A DNA stretch of 64,000 bases from an uncultured Desulfobacterales bacterium (GTDB lineage Bacteria; Desulfobacterota; Desulfobacteria; Desulfobacterales; SpSt-501): positions 62,001 through 126,000 of the forward strand of contig CALIUY010000002.1 in the NCBI GenBank assembly GCA_938048455.1, written 5' to 3'. Of this stretch, positions 44,428-53,552 are shown piece after piece (the first letter of the stretch is position 1; each line of letters begins with the position of its first letter). Under the pieces are notes generated by a model. It searched no databases. It saw only the letters and a program-made list of their open reading frames with translations, and was not told where the DNA came from. Position numbers and translations under genes: made by a program.

Positions 44428-45409
44428 ATTGATGCCCGACTTGGTGGCCGCCTTGAGTCGAATGGAATTCGGCGAAGGATCGCAGATCCATGTTCCCATC
44501 GCCGTTCTCATCTGGTTGATGATCTTTCCGATGATGTTAAAGATCGATTTCGGGGCGCTGGGAGGAATCGCGCGCAAACCCAAGGGACTTTTGATCACCC
44601 TTTTCGTGAACTGGCTGGTGAAACCCTTCAGTATGGCCTTGCTCGCCTGGATCTTTTTTCACCATCTCTTCTCGACCTGGATCGACCCGGAAACGGCCAA
44701 AAGCTATACCGCAGGCGTCATCATCCTTGCCGCCGCCCCTTGCACCGCCATGGTCTTCGTCTGGTCCTATCTGACGGACGGCGATCCGGCCTATACGCTG
44801 GTTCAGATCGCCGTAAACGATCTGCTCATGCTCTTTCTGTTCGCACCGATCGTCATGCTCCTTCTCGGCGTGGCCGACGTGGTCGTGCCGTCCAAGACGC
44901 TGATCGTTTCCGTTTTGGTGTTCATCGTCATCCCGCTGTCCGCCGGTTACCTGACGCGGAGCGCCTTGCTCAAATCTCGCGGCAAAGAGTGGTTCGAAAA
45001 CCGTTTTCTTCCCCGGTTTCACCCGGTCACGGTGATCGCCCTGCTTTTGACGCTGGTGCTGATTTTCGCCTTCCAGGCGGAAAGCCTGCTGATGAAATGG
45101 TTCGCCGTCATCCTGATCGCCATTCCGATCCTGATCCAGGTCTATTTCAACTCCAGCCTGACTTACACGCTCATGCGGATCTTCAAGGTGCCGCACAACG
45201 TGGCCTCGCCGGGGGCGCTCATCGGTGCGAGCAATTTTTTCGAATTGGCCGTCGCCGTGGCGATCACGCTGTTCGGTCCGAGCTCCGGTGCGGCGCTGGC
45301 TTGTGTCGTAGGGGTTTTGGTGGAAGTTCCGGTGATGTTGTCGGTATGCAATATCTGCAACCGCTCGCGGACGTGGTACAATCGGGCGTTGCCGGCGGCA
45401 TCCGCTTGA
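44297..45409 (+). CDS. acr3: Arsenite efflux permease Acr3
   Basis: A 370-residue ten-helix exporter. The conserved cysteine of the fourth helix is in AAAPCTAMVFVWSYL, and NDLLMLFLFAPI and PGALIGASNFFELAVA are typical ACR3 segments. An AGAAAGGA site precedes the ATG at 44297 inside the arsR frame. It exports As(III) made by the ArsC domains upstream. Confidence 0.93.
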   Translation: MEKTTKPDPHMHLQREMPKRLNVFERFLSLWVLICMVVGVAVGKLMPDLVAALSRMEFGEGSQIHVPIAVLIWLMIFPMMLKIDFGALGGIARKPKGLLITLFVNWLVKPFSMALLAWIFFHHLFSTWIDPETAKSYTAGVIILAAAPCTAMVFVWSYLTDGDPAYTLVQIAVNDLLMLFLFAPIVMLLLGVADVVVPSKTLIVSVLVFIVIPLSAGYLTRSALLKSRGKEWFENRFLPRFHPVTVIALLLTLVLIFAFQAESLLMKWFAVILIAIPILIQVYFNSSLTYTLMRIFKVPHNVASPGALIGASNFFELAVAVAITLFGPSSGAALACVVGVLVEVPVMLSVCNICNRSRTWYNRALPAASA

Positions 45410-45575
45410 AACGTCCTATTGAAACGTCCTACGAAACGCACTTGCAGTTCGGCTGGGAAAATGACCCGGTCGGTTTGGCGCCGCCGCGTAGACCGGAAAT
45501 CACCAAGGAGCGGTCGGGTCTTAGGGCTTCGAACAGGCTTCGACGGAAAGATTTCCTGATTTGAGGAGATTCGCC

Positions 45576-47411
45576 ATGAAAGGATGGATCGGAAAATTGC
45601 TTCGCGTGAACCTGAGCGAGCGCAGCTTCCGAAGCGAACCTTACGATGAGGCTTTTGCTCAAAAATGGATCGGGGGTCGCGGCATGGCCCTGAAAATTCT
45701 CTGGGATGAGCTGAAACCGGGGATCGACCCGCTCGGTCCCGAGAACAAGTTCATCGTGGCGCTGGGCCCCATATCCGGAGTCCCCGCCCCGAACACCGGC
45801 AAGGCGGTCGTCGCCGCCAAGTCGCCCCTCACCGGCGGATACGGCGACGGCAATTTGGGAACCCGGGTGACCGCACAACTGAGAAAAGCGGGCTATGATT
45901 TGCTGGTCGTGGAGGGCCGTGCGGAAGCCCCCACCATCTTGGCGATCGAAGACGACCGGGTGGAATTTCACCCCGCGGATTCCCTCTGGGGCCGAGGAAC
46001 CTACGACGCCGAAGAGGCGCTTCAGCGAGCTTACGGCAAATCCGCCGGAATCCTCCTTATCGGTCAGGCGGGCGAGAATCAGGTGCGCTATGCCGTTGTG
46101 CGAAGCTTGCAGGGCCGTGCCGGCGGCCGCCCCGGAATGGGGGCGGTGATGGGCTCCAAACAGCTGAAGGCCATCGTCGTCAAAGGCAGCAGCGAAATAC
46201 CGCTTTCGTTCCATGAGGACTACCGGGCCACAACCCGTGCGGATCTGAAAAAAGTTCATCAACTGGACCGACAGTCGGGCTGGTCGCGGCAAGGAACGGC
46301 AGGCGTGCTGGCCTGGTGTAACGAGGTGGCCGCCCTTCCGGTGCGGAATTTCCGGAAGACCTCTCACCCCGACGCCTGGCGCATCGACGGGGAGCGCGTG
46401 GATGCCGCACGAGTCGCCACCTACGGCTGTCCCTTTTGCGTCTTTCCGTGCGGCATCGCCGTGCACGACCGCGAGGGCCGCGAGTCCGAGCTGGATTATG
46501 AAAACATCGGCCTGCTCGGCAGCAACCTGGAGATCTTTGAGCTGGACCAGGTCGCCTCCCTCAATTACCTGTGCGACGATTACGGGCTGGACACCATCTC
46601 TGCGGGCAGTGTTCTTGCATTCTATGCCGATGCCATCGAGCATGGAGCCGCCGAGGGGTCCTTTCGTTTCGGCGACGCCGAGGCCGCCAAAGCCCTGCTC
46701 GGACTGATCGCCCGCCGGCAAGGCGTGGGAAATCTTTTGGCCGATGGGGTCATGCGGATGGGGCGGGCGTTCGGCAAGGGATCCGAAGCTTATGCCATGC
46801 ATGTCAAAGGCCTGGAAATATCGGCTTACAATTGCAAATTCATTCCCGGCATGGCCCTGGCATACGGTACGAGTCCGATCGGGGCGCACCACAAGGAGGC
46901 CTGGGTCATCACCTATGAGTTGAAAGAGACCCCTCGAGATTCCTACGGAATCGAAAAGGCACGAAAGGTCATCGAGCTGCAACGTATTCGCGGCGGTCTG
47001 TTCGAATTCATCGTCTCCTGCCGATTCCCTTGGGTTGAACTGGGCTGGGATCTCGATCATTATGCCGGCTATTTCCGCATGGCGACGGGGTTGAACTGGT
47101 CCTTGGATGATCTCTACCGTGTCGGGGATCGGATCTACGCTCTCATGAAAGCGTTCTGGGCGCGAGAGTTTCCGAACTGGAGCCGGAAGATGGACTATCC
47201 GCCGCCCGCCTGGTTCGACCCGACCTATGCCGACCGGGAAGGCATCATCGCCGGGAAGGTTCTGGAGGTCGAACAATACGACCGTCTCCTCAGCCTCTAC
47301 TATCACCTTCGCGGCTGGGACGAGCGCGGCATTCCCACGCGTCGGACATTCAAAGACCTGGAGCTGGGGGAGGAAATGAAAGCTTTGGAACCGTGGGTGC
47401 GGTTGGAATGA
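45576..47411 (+). CDS. aor: Aldehyde ferredoxin oxidoreductase family protein
   Basis: A 611-residue tungsten- or molybdenum-pterin enzyme. The N-terminal domain (KLLRVNLSERSF, FIVALGPISGVPAPNTGK) binds the two pterins. The [4Fe-4S] motif C285-PF-C288-VFP-C292 is followed by LCDDYGLDTISAG. It oxidises an aldehyde to an acid with ferredoxin, or runs in reverse. The GAGGAG site 5 bases upstream fixes the ATG at 45576. It lies 166 bp after acr3 and is followed by a MoaD/ThiS-like protein, a common pairing. Its link to arsenic is by position only. Confidence 0.92.
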   Translation: MKGWIGKLLRVNLSERSFRSEPYDEAFAQKWIGGRGMALKILWDELKPGIDPLGPENKFIVALGPISGVPAPNTGKAVVAAKSPLTGGYGDGNLGTRVTAQLRKAGYDLLVVEGRAEAPTILAIEDDRVEFHPADSLWGRGTYDAEEALQRAYGKSAGILLIGQAGENQVRYAVVRSLQGRAGGRPGMGAVMGSKQLKAIVVKGSSEIPLSFHEDYRATTRADLKKVHQLDRQSGWSRQGTAGVLAWCNEVAALPVRNFRKTSHPDAWRIDGERVDAARVATYGCPFCVFPCGIAVHDREGRESELDYENIGLLGSNLEIFELDQVASLNYLCDDYGLDTISAGSVLAFYADAIEHGAAEGSFRFGDAEAAKALLGLIARRQGVGNLLADGVMRMGRAFGKGSEAYAMHVKGLEISAYNCKFIPGMALAYGTSPIGAHHKEAWVITYELKETPRDSYGIEKARKVIELQRIRGGLFEFIVSCRFPWVELGWDLDHYAGYFRMATGLNWSLDDLYRVGDRIYALMKAFWAREFPNWSRKMDYPPPAWFDPTYADREGIIAGKVLEVEQYDRLLSLYYHLRGWDERGIPTRRTFKDLELGEEMKALEPWVRLE

Positions 47412-47433
47412 TTGCAGGACAGAAAATTTCGGC

Positions 47434-47661
47434 ATGCAGGTGACGGTCAGGGTTGTCGGACATCTGGTGTACAAGACCGGCTTCGGGGAGAAGATTCTCG
47501 AACTTCCCTCCGGCATAACCGTATCGGAACTGATCCGCCGAATCGGGCTGGATGAAAACGTCCCAGGGATGGTAACGCGTAACGGCGCTTGCCTTCTGCC
47601 CGGGGACGAATTGAATCCCGGCGACCGCATTGTCATCGCTCCTGCGTATTCCGGCGGATAA
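47434..47661 (+). CDS. MoaD/ThiS-like sulfur carrier
   Basis: A 75-residue ubiquitin-fold protein ending in a diglycine (PAYSGG), the thiocarboxylate end of MoaD/ThiS carriers. ILELPSGITVSELIRRIGLD and PGDELNPGDRIVIAP fit the fold. It begins 22 bp after the AOR gene. In AOR operons such carriers supply sulfur for the pterin dithiolene. Confidence 0.88.
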   Translation: MQVTVRVVGHLVYKTGFGEKILELPSGITVSELIRRIGLDENVPGMVTRNGACLLPGDELNPGDRIVIAPAYSGG

Positions 47662-47863
47662 TGCCCAATCGGTATCGCGGCGTTTTCTTAATTCGTCGAC
47701 TCGGGGAAACTCGAAATCCGCATGCCGGGGACCTTACAATCCCGGGGCCTGGACGGAGAGTCGATTCCCGCGGAGGGCCGGTCCGCTCGAGCGGTCCAAA
47801 AGGGGGAGCTCCGACGAAAATCGGACGGATCGAAGGGCGGCTGATCAAGGCGGGGGGCGGATC

Positions 47864-48643
47864 ATGCTGGGTGCAATCGCAGGCGATATGATCGGGGCTC
47901 CCTACGAGGGGCAACCCACGAAGAGAAAAAATTTCCCGCTGTTTACTGCGTTTTCGCACTTCACGGACGATACCGTGTTGACCGTGGCCACGGCCGATTG
48001 CCTGCTCCATGGAGGCGGTTACGCGGAAGCCTACCGGCGCTTCGCCCGGGCCCATCCGCACTGCAGCTACGGTCAGAGGTTCCGTCGCTGGGCCTTCGGT
48101 GAAGACCGAGGGCCCTATTACAGCATGGGCAACGGATCGGCCATGCGCGTCTCGCCGGTCGGCTTCGCCTGCGACTCCGTGGAGGAGGTTCTTGAAGAGG
48201 CGAAGCGCAGCGCCGAAGTGACGCACAACCACCCCGAGGGGATCAAGGGCGCGCAGGCTGTGGCTCTGGCGGTTTTTCTCGCCCGGCGTGGCGCCGACAA
48301 GGAGACCATCCGCCAAGAGATCGTCGGCCGCTTTGCCTATCCCTTGCACCAAAGCTTGGCGATGATCCGCGATGATTACGGGCCGGCCTGGTCCTGTCCC
48401 GGAAGCGTCCCGGAGGCGATCCTGAGCTTTCTTGAAGCCGGAAGCCTCGAGGAGGCGATCCGCAACGCGGTCTCCCTCGGAGGGGATGCCGATACCCAGG
48501 CCTGCATCGCCGGAGGAATCGCCGAGGCCTTCTTCGGCGGGATCCCGGCCGAGATCGAATCCGAGGTGCGAAAAAGGCTGCCGGAGGATTTCCTTGCGAT
48601 CCTTGATGCCTTTTACCAACGCGTCATCCGCAAATCGCCCTGA
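47864..48643 (+). CDS. ADP-ribosylglycohydrolase (DraG family)
   Basis: A 259-residue all-helical hydrolase. Metal motifs are HFTDDTVLTVATADCLL (about residues 27-45) and GGDADTQACIAGGIAEAFFG near residue 205. Related enzymes remove ADP-ribose from proteins or from free substrates. The GGGGGGCGG site suits the ATG at 47864. The 202-bp gap before it holds the 12-bp palindrome CCGCTCGAGCGG at 47783-47794. The target is unknown. Confidence 0.88.
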   Translation: MLGAIAGDMIGAPYEGQPTKRKNFPLFTAFSHFTDDTVLTVATADCLLHGGGYAEAYRRFARAHPHCSYGQRFRRWAFGEDRGPYYSMGNGSAMRVSPVGFACDSVEEVLEEAKRSAEVTHNHPEGIKGAQAVALAVFLARRGADKETIRQEIVGRFAYPLHQSLAMIRDDYGPAWSCPGSVPEAILSFLEAGSLEEAIRNAVSLGGDADTQACIAGGIAEAFFGGIPAEIESEVRKRLPEDFLAILDAFYQRVIRKSP

Positions 48644-48900
48644 CCGATTTTGAAGACCGCCGCCAGGCGGAAGAGCGAAAAAACCGGCTGAAGAAGCGAA
48701 CCGTCCCGACGGAGGAAGAGGGGGGCTTCGACAAGGAGGCCGCTTTTCCGCAGCGGAGAGCGGGCTTCTCCGCCCCGGTTGACAAATGCCGGAGCCTTCG
48801 GTATCGGGGCGGGTCAGCGGTTCGGTGAAGCCTCTGTCCAGGATCCTTCAGGAACGGCGCCCGGCCGGTCAGGCGGGCAGGCCGAGGAAAGGAGCGCAGC

Positions 48901-50124
48901 ATGAAGAACAAGAGCTTGACGCCGGTGCTGGTTCTCCTGGTGATGGTTTTCTCCGCCGGAATCGGCCTTGCGGCCGACAAACCGGTCAAGATCGGCTTCG
49001 CTTACATCATGTCCGGACCTTTTGCCACCTACGGGCAGTTCGCCAAACAGGGGGCGGAGCTCGCCATCGACGAGCTGAACGCGAAAGGCGGCATTCTGGG
49101 AAGGAAGGTGGAGTCCTTCTTCGAGGACACCGCCGGAAAACCCGATGTCGGCATCCGCGTGATTCGCAAGCACGTGTTCGAAAACGGGGCGGACGTGGTC
49201 ATGGGCCTCGACTCGAGCGGGGTGGCCGCGGCGGTCGCCCCGGTCATGATGGAGTTGAAGACCCCGCTTCTCGTTACGCATGCCGCGACTCCGGATGTGA
49301 CCGGCTCGAAATGCAACCGCTACACTTTCCGCGTTTCGCTCAACATCAATCAGAACATCGCCATGGCCTCGGCCATCGCCGCCGACATGAAATCCAAGAT
49401 CTGGACCACGGCGGGTCCGGATTACTCCTTCGGGCATCAGTCCTGGGAATACTTCCAGCAATACCTCGCCCGCAAAAAGCCCGACGCCGTTTTCCTGCCG
49501 CAAGCGGAGGTGGCCTTCTCGCCCGCGGCGACGACCGATTTTTCCTCTTACATCACGAAAATCATGAACTCCAAAGCGGAGGGGGTTCTGATCTCCCTCT
49601 GGGGCGGAAACCTGATCGACTTCGTCCGTCAGGCGGCGGACATGGGCTTCTTTGACGGAAAACGCGATATTCTCATGACCCTGGGAGCGGCGACGGAGGT
49701 GCTCTACGCGCTCAAAGACAAGATGCCGACGGGCATCTGGGTCGGAACGCGCTACTGGTTTCTGGCCAACGACACTCCCGTCAACCAGGCTTTCGTAGAG
49801 GCCTTTTCCAAGCGCTACAACGTCTACCCCTCTTACAACGCCCACGGGGCCTATGCCGCCGTGAAAGCCTATGCCGCCGCGGCCGAGAAGGTGAAGTCCG
49901 TAGAGAAGGAAAAAATCGTCGAAGGGCTGCGGGGGCTCTCGCTTGAGCTTCCGGTCGGCAAGATCACGATCCGCCCCGAAGACCACCAGGCCATAACCGA
50001 CGGCGCCTGGGGGGTGACGGCGGCCGATCCGAATTATCCCATCCGCATCCTCAAACCCATCCGCAAGTTCAGCGGAGCCGAGATCACGCCGCCCGTCGCC
50101 GAGACCGGTTGCAAAATGAACTGA
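48901..50124 (+). CDS. livK: Liv-type substrate-binding protein
   Basis: A 407-residue periplasmic binding protein with a signal peptide (cut near residue 25, GLAAD). PVKIGFAYIMSGPFATYGQF and GAELAIDELNAKGGILGRKV belong to the branched-chain amino acid / amide-binding group. It leads the transporter genes livHMGF. The true ligand could be a branched-chain amino acid, an amide or an aromatic acid. Confidence 0.9.
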   Translation: MKNKSLTPVLVLLVMVFSAGIGLAADKPVKIGFAYIMSGPFATYGQFAKQGAELAIDELNAKGGILGRKVESFFEDTAGKPDVGIRVIRKHVFENGADVVMGLDSSGVAAAVAPVMMELKTPLLVTHAATPDVTGSKCNRYTFRVSLNINQNIAMASAIAADMKSKIWTTAGPDYSFGHQSWEYFQQYLARKKPDAVFLPQAEVAFSPAATTDFSSYITKIMNSKAEGVLISLWGGNLIDFVRQAADMGFFDGKRDILMTLGAATEVLYALKDKMPTGIWVGTRYWFLANDTPVNQAFVEAFSKRYNVYPSYNAHGAYAAVKAYAAAAEKVKSVEKEKIVEGLRGLSLELPVGKITIRPEDHQAITDGAWGVTAADPNYPIRILKPIRKFSGAEITPPVAETGCKMN

Positions 50125-50146
50125 ACTCCCGCGCGTCCCGTTCGAT

Positions 50147-50188
50147 CCACCGGGGGGGGCGCGAGCCTCGGCTCGGGCCCCCCGGTGG
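50147..50188 (+). other. Strong stem-loop between livK and livH
   Basis: CCACCGGGGGG pairs with CCCCCCGGTGG, with an inner GCGAGCC/GGCTCG stem and a small loop. No T-run follows, so it is more likely an RNA stability or partial-stop element that raises the binding protein above the permeases than a full terminator. Confidence 0.65.
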
Positions 50189-50216
50189 AAGACGGTTGCG
50201 CGACCGAGACGGTCCT

Positions 50217-51077
50217 GTGGAAGCGTTCTTCGCCAATTTGCTGAACGGGCTTTCCTGGGGGATGCTTTTGTTTCTCATCTCCATGGGGCTGACGACCGTT
50301 TTCGGGGTCATGGGGGTGCTCAATTTCGCCCACGGCTCGCTGTTCATGCTGGGGGCCTACCTCTGCCTGCAGTTTGTCCGCTGGACGGGATCGTTCTGGA
50401 TCGGCCTGATCCTGGGGCCGCCGCTGGTCGCCGCGCTTTCGGTCCTGATCGAACGGTTTCTCCTGCGACCTCTCTACGGCCGGGATGTCAGCCTGCAGCT
50501 GCTTCTCACCTTCGGCCTCATGCTCTTTCTCGACGACGGCGTGCGTCTGATCTGGGGCGCGGCCTATCACGTGGTCAACCCGCCCGAGGTGCTCTCCGGA
50601 TCGGTGGCGCTCTTTTCCCGGAGTTACCCCCTCTACCGCCTGTTTCTCGTGATCCTCGGGCCCATCGTCGGCATCGGTTTGTGGGCCTTTTTCACCTACA
50701 CGCTCTGGGGGAAACTGCTGCGCGCCGCCGCCACGGACCGTCAAATGGCCGAGATCGTCGGCGTCCGCGTGCCGGTCCTCTTCACGGCGGTCTTCGCCTT
50801 CGGGGCTTGGCTTGCGGCCGTCGGCGGAGCGCTCGCCGCGCCGCACCAGAGTGTGGGGCCCGCCATGGGGGAGCGGATCATCATCGAGAGCTTCATCGTC
50901 GTCGTGATCGGCGGCATGGGAAGCTTTCCCGGCGCTTTCGTGGGTGCCCTCGTCCTGGGGTTGCTCCATTCCTTCGGCACGACCTTCTTCCCTCAGCTGC
51001 AGATGGCCTTGCCGTACATCCTCCTGGCGGTGATTCTGCTTATCCGGCCGCGCGGCCTTTTCGGAGCGGAGAGTTGA
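50217..51077 (+). CDS. livH: Liv-type permease LivH
   Basis: A 286-residue inner-membrane permease with about eight helices; LNGLSWGMLLFLISMGLTTV at the start and VVVIGGMGSFPGAFVGALVL late are LivH features. I start it at the GTG at 50217, where the domain begins; the frame before it crosses the stem-loop. It ends one base before livM. Confidence 0.9.
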   Translation: MEAFFANLLNGLSWGMLLFLISMGLTTVFGVMGVLNFAHGSLFMLGAYLCLQFVRWTGSFWIGLILGPPLVAALSVLIERFLLRPLYGRDVSLQLLLTFGLMLFLDDGVRLIWGAAYHVVNPPEVLSGSVALFSRSYPLYRLFLVILGPIVGIGLWAFFTYTLWGKLLRAAATDRQMAEIVGVRVPVLFTAVFAFGAWLAAVGGALAAPHQSVGPAMGERIIIESFIVVVIGGMGSFPGAFVGALVLGLLHSFGTTFFPQLQMALPYILLAVILLIRPRGLFGAES

Positions 51078-51078
51078 G

Positions 51079-52044
51079 ATGAGGATCCGGCGCGCCGGCA
51101 GTCTGTGGATCGTCGCTTCGACCGCATTTCTCGCGGCCGCCCCGTTTTTTCTCAGCACCTATTGGATCCTGATCCTGACCGAGATCCTGACGATGAGCCT
51201 GTTTGCCATGAGCTTCAACCTGCTCTTCGGATACACGGGGCTCCTTTCCTTCGGGCAGGCGGGAATCTTCGGGGCCGGCGGCTATCTCGCGGTCTTGAGC
51301 CTGCTCCACGGGCCCTCCTCGCTCTGGGGCGCTTTTGCGGCGGCGCTTGCCGGTTCGGCCTTGATTTCTCTGGTGATCGGCTGGTTTTGCGTGCGGCGCG
51401 ACGAGATCTACTTCGCCATTTTGACCCTCGGCTTCGGCATGATGCTTTTCACCGTCGCGCACAACTGGCGAAGCCTTACGGGGGGAAGCGACGGGCTGGG
51501 AGGCTTCACGCTGCCGCCGCTCGACCTTTTCGTTTGGCGGGGCTCGCTCGCCGACCCGCGCCATTTTTACTTTCTCGTCCTCGCCGTCGCCCTGATCGGG
51601 GCGATCCTTCTCTACCGCATGGTGAATTCGCCTTTCGGCTTGATGCTGCGCTCGATCCGCGAAAACACCCAGCGGCTTTCTTTCGTGGGGGCCGACGTGC
51701 GGGCCGTGCGCCTGTGCGCGTTCGTGGTCGCGGGAACGCTCGCCGGCATCGCCGGTGTCCTGTTCGCCTTTTTCAACCGCATCGCCTCGCCCGAAATGCT
51801 CCACTGGGCCTTCTCGGGCAAGGCCGTGCTGATGACCATCCTGGGCGGCTCCGGGGTGCTCCTCGGACCGGCCGTGGGCGCCGCCATCTTCTTCGTTCTC
51901 GAGCATGTGATCACCGCGTATACGACCAACTGGATGGTTTTCCTCGGGGCGATCCTGATCGTTCTGGTGCTTGCTTTCCCGCGCGGTGTGCTGGGAAGTC
52001 TTCTCGATCTCGTCCAAAGATACCGCGGCAGGCCCCGTTCATGA
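51079..52044 (+). CDS. livM: Liv-type permease LivM
   Basis: A 321-residue permease with about nine helices; FNLLFGYTGLLSFGQAGIFG and MTILGGSGVLLGPAVGAAIF are LivM signatures. Its stop overlaps livG (ATGA). Confidence 0.9.
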   Translation: MRIRRAGSLWIVASTAFLAAAPFFLSTYWILILTEILTMSLFAMSFNLLFGYTGLLSFGQAGIFGAGGYLAVLSLLHGPSSLWGAFAAALAGSALISLVIGWFCVRRDEIYFAILTLGFGMMLFTVAHNWRSLTGGSDGLGGFTLPPLDLFVWRGSLADPRHFYFLVLAVALIGAILLYRMVNSPFGLMLRSIRENTQRLSFVGADVRAVRLCAFVVAGTLAGIAGVLFAFFNRIASPEMLHWAFSGKAVLMTILGGSGVLLGPAVGAAIFFVLEHVITAYTTNWMVFLGAILIVLVLAFPRGVLGSLLDLVQRYRGRPRS

Positions 52045-52814
52045 GCACGCCGATCCTTTTGCAGGTCGAGTCGCTGAGCCGCAGTTTCGGCAAGTTTCAG
52101 GCGCTGAGCGACGTCTCCCTCGAGATCCCCCGCGGCAGGCTCTGCGCGCTCATCGGGCCGAACGGGGCGGGAAAGACCACGTTTTACAACGTCGTTTCCG
52201 GAAGGTACCGCCCCACCCGCGGCCGGGTTTTTTTCGAAGGCCGCGACATCACCGGGGTTCCCCCGCACAAGCTGGTGAAACTCGGGCTGCTCCGCTCGTT
52301 TCAGATCACGAACATCTTCCCCGCGCTCACGGTGCTCGAAAACGTGCTCGCCCCGCTGGCCGTGATGCACGGGATGAGTTTCGCTTTCTGGCGGTCGCTT
52401 TCCTCGCAGCAGAAACTCGTCGAGGAGGCCCTGACGATTCTCGAGCGGCTCGGTCTTGCCGGCCAGTCGCACCGGGAAGTCTCCACTCTCGCCTACGGCG
52501 ACAAGCGGCTGATCGAAATCGCCATCGTGCTCGCCTGCCGGCCCCGGCTCGTCCTGCTCGATGAGCCGACCGCCGGGATGAACCCGGAGGAAACCGAACG
52601 CATGATCCGGCTGATCCACGAGCTTGCCGCGCACTCCGAGATCACCTTCTTTGTGACCGAGCACGACATGAAGGTCGTTTTTTCCGTCGCCCAGACGATT
52701 TTCGTCCTGAACCAAGGCCGACTGCTGGCCCAAGGAACTCCGGAGGAGATCCGGGCGAACCCGGCGGTGCGCCAGGCCTATCTCGGGGGGAGCCTCGATG
52801 CTGAGCGTGCGTGA
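52041..52814 (+). CDS. livG: Liv-type ATPase LivG
   Basis: A 257-residue ATPase with GPNGAGKTTFYNVVSG, RSFQITNIFPALTVLENV (the LivG Q-loop region) and LLDEPTAGMNPEE. The signature motif reads LAYGDKR rather than LSGGQ, as is usual for LivG. It overlaps livF by 17 bases. Confidence 0.92.
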   Translation: MSTPILLQVESLSRSFGKFQALSDVSLEIPRGRLCALIGPNGAGKTTFYNVVSGRYRPTRGRVFFEGRDITGVPPHKLVKLGLLRSFQITNIFPALTVLENVLAPLAVMHGMSFAFWRSLSSQQKLVEEALTILERLGLAGQSHREVSTLAYGDKRLIEIAIVLACRPRLVLLDEPTAGMNPEETERMIRLIHELAAHSEITFFVTEHDMKVVFSVAQTIFVLNQGRLLAQGTPEEIRANPAVRQAYLGGSLDAERA

Positions 52815-53496
52815 GCTGCATGCGTATTACGGAGACAGCCACGTCCTCCAGGGAGTCTCCCTTGAGGTGGGATCGGGTGAAATCGTCTGCCTGCTGGGAC
52901 GAAACGGAGCCGGGAAATCGACCACCCTCAAAGGCATTCTCGGGGTCGTTCCGCCGCGCTCCGGAGGCGTTTTTTTTAACGGCGTCGAGATCACCGGGCG
53001 GCCGGTCTACGAGTCGGTGCGGCTCGGGCTTGCGCTCGTGCCCGAAGACCGTCGGATCTTCGCCGGCCTGAGCGTTCAAGAAAACCTCGAGGTTGCGGCC
53101 CTCCCGGCGCGACCGGGGCAGAAGGCCTGGACCCTCGAGCGGATCTACGATACCTTTCCGCTTCTTTCCCGCCTGAAGCACCGCAAAGGCGGAAACCTCT
53201 CGGGCGGCGAGCAGCAGATGCTCGCCATCGCCCGGGCCCTGGTCGGAAATCCCCTCCTCCTGCTCTTGGACGAGCCCTGCGAGGGGCTGGCCCCCGTCAT
53301 CGTGGAGGAGCTCGGCCGGGTCATCGCCGACATCAAGCAGGAGATCCCGATTCTTCTCTCCGAGCAGAACGCCCGCTTCGCGCTCACCCTGTCGGACCGC
53401 GGCTATGTCATCGACAAAGGCGTGATCCGCTTCGAGGGCACCCGCCGTGAACTTCTCGAAAACCGAGAAGTCCAATCCCGCTATCTCTCCGTATAA
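52798..53496 (+). CDS. livF: Liv-type ATPase LivF
   Basis: A 232-residue ATPase with GRNGAGKSTTLKGI, LVPEDRRIFAGLSVQENLEV, LSGGEQQMLAIARAL and LLDEPCEGLAPVIVEEL, the LivF form. It ends the livKHMGF set and converges on the M20 gene. Confidence 0.92.
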   Translation: MLSVRELHAYYGDSHVLQGVSLEVGSGEIVCLLGRNGAGKSTTLKGILGVVPPRSGGVFFNGVEITGRPVYESVRLGLALVPEDRRIFAGLSVQENLEVAALPARPGQKAWTLERIYDTFPLLSRLKHRKGGNLSGGEQQMLAIARALVGNPLLLLLDEPCEGLAPVIVEELGRVIADIKQEIPILLSEQNARFALTLSDRGYVIDKGVIRFEGTRRELLENREVQSRYLSV

Positions 53497-53552
53497 AGCA
53501 TCTTTTCGAGCAAACCGACCGATGTCCGTGCGGCGAGTACGGAGGCAGGTGT

